Below, one piece after another: positions 5,735 to 5,959 of a DNA stretch of 5,959 nucleotides (positions are counted from its first letter, which is position 1; each line of letters starts with the position of its first letter). A program made the translations under genes and the position numbers. A model generated the notes under the pieces. That model saw nothing but the letters and a program-made list of their open reading frames with translations, was not told where the DNA came from and ran no database searches. Location of the stretch: NCBI GenBank assembly GCA_003660635.1, contig QMUP01000058.1, positions 1 to 5,959 on the forward strand, read 5' to 3'. Source of the stretch: Candidatus Wolframiiraptor sp. (GTDB lineage Archaea > Thermoproteota > Nitrososphaeria_A > Caldarchaeales > Wolframiiraptoraceae).

Positions 5735-5747
5735 CTTAATCCTTTAT
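5735..5747 (+). promoter_or_regulatory. Possible promoter of the toxin-antitoxin-like region
   Basis: CTTAAT (5735-5740) and CTTTAT (5742-5747) are TATA-like and lie just after the fumarase beta stop. Start sites about 26 bp downstream would fall near 5764-5771, right at an ATG (5768) that opens only five codons. The match is weak. Confidence 0.25.
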
Positions 5748-5802
5748 CAGACCATCGTAGCCCAATCATGACGTCGTCTAATTAACCGAATATCTTCTGC
5801 GC

Positions 5803-5913
5803 TTGGAAAGAGTCTTAGGAGAAGAATTATCCGAGGAGAAGCGAGCTGAAGAGTTTATCTCCCTTGAGAGCTTGAGCATGAGAAATGAGCTATTTCCGAG
5901 TCATAATCCATAG
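5803..5913 (+). CDS. Putative RelB-like antitoxin, short or frameshifted
   Basis: The frame from TTG at 5803 encodes 36 residues beginning LERVLGEELSEEKRAEEFISLESL and ends at TAG 5911-5913, overlapping the toxin start by 29 nt. A charged, helical LSEE...EEFISLE pattern directly upstream of a RelE-like gene is what archaeal RelB-type antitoxins look like. The frame is open back to 5782 (adding LTEYLLR), but no ATG or GTG and no ribosome site is found there. An ATG at 5768 lies one frame away and stops after MTSSN. Joining the two by one base around 5781-5785 would give a 48-residue protein with a proper start, so this may be a frameshifted antitoxin, a sequencing error, or a short protein with a TTG start. 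I recognise the context better than the sequence. Confidence 0.4.
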   Translation: MERVLGEELSEEKRAEEFISLESLSMRNELFPSHNP

Positions 5914-5959
5914 AAAAGCCGTAAAAGAGTTGAAACGCCTGCCTAAAGGTATTCAAGCC
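5885..5959 (+). CDS. RelE/ParE-superfamily toxin, N-terminal part (cut by right edge)
   Basis: The visible 25 codons begin MSYFRVIIHRKAVKELKRLP and run open to the edge. This start is typical of RelE-superfamily toxins: a first beta strand (YFRVIIH), then a helix with A.KELKRLP. Family members are about 80-90 residues; RelE types cut mRNA on the ribosome and ParE types poison gyrase, and the fragment cannot tell these apart. The start codon overlaps the 3' end of the antitoxin-like frame, as in many toxin-antitoxin pairs. No strong ribosome site is seen, which suggests translation coupled to the upstream frame. Catalytic C-terminal residues are beyond the window. Confidence 0.7.
   Translation, partial: MSYFRVIIHRKAVKELKRLPKGIQA

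Overview
The window is archaeal chromosomal DNA. The evidence is a split clamp loader (separate RfcS and RfcL), an Orc1/Cdc6 initiator protein, GGAG/GGTGA-type ribosome binding sites, TATA-type promoters, and heavy use of AGG/AGA and ATA codons. The adjacent rfcS-rfcL pair with an Orc1/Cdc6 gene next to it is, from memory, the arrangement of the rfc locus beside cdc6-2 in Sulfolobus. This suggests a TACK/Thermoproteota-type archaeon, possibly thermophilic. The two-subunit class I fumarase argues against Sulfolobales themselves, which to my knowledge use a class II enzyme. I cannot name the genus.

Layout: (1) 2-607 (+), the 3' part of a TatD-family metal-dependent hydrolase, cut by the left edge. 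(2) 668-1648 (+), replication factor C small subunit, which seems to start at a rare CTG codon. (3) 1669-2955 (+), replication factor C large subunit, 20 nt downstream and probably in the same operon. (4) 2952-4121 (-), an Orc1/Cdc6 AAA+ initiator or regulator, convergent with rfcL; the two stop codons share a TTAA. (5) 4122-4233, a divergent promoter region of about 110 bp with TATA boxes on both strands, spaced TTTTCAGG repeats and a short palindrome. (6) 4234-5124 and 5121-5729 (+), the alpha and beta subunits of a class I iron-sulfur fumarase, overlapping by ATGA. (7) 5730-5959, the start of a RelE/ParE-like toxin gene cut by the right edge, preceded by an overlapping, possibly broken antitoxin-like reading frame.

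How the genes work together: RfcS and RfcL form the clamp loader that places PCNA on primed DNA. The Orc1/Cdc6 protein either marks origins or, if it is the Cdc6-2/Orc1-2 type suggested by its neighbours, acts as a DNA-damage-responsive transcription factor. The fumarase interconverts fumarate and malate and is metabolically unrelated, but it shares the divergent promoter region with cdc6.

The most interesting signal is in that shared region: three copies of TTTTCAGG on the cdc6 coding strand at 32- and 34-bp spacing, plus a related ATTTTC on the other strand at the fumarase TATA box. These resemble the ANTTTC element that I recall for Sulfolobus Orc1-2 and could mark autoregulation. No rRNA, tRNA, insertion sequence or CRISPR array was seen.
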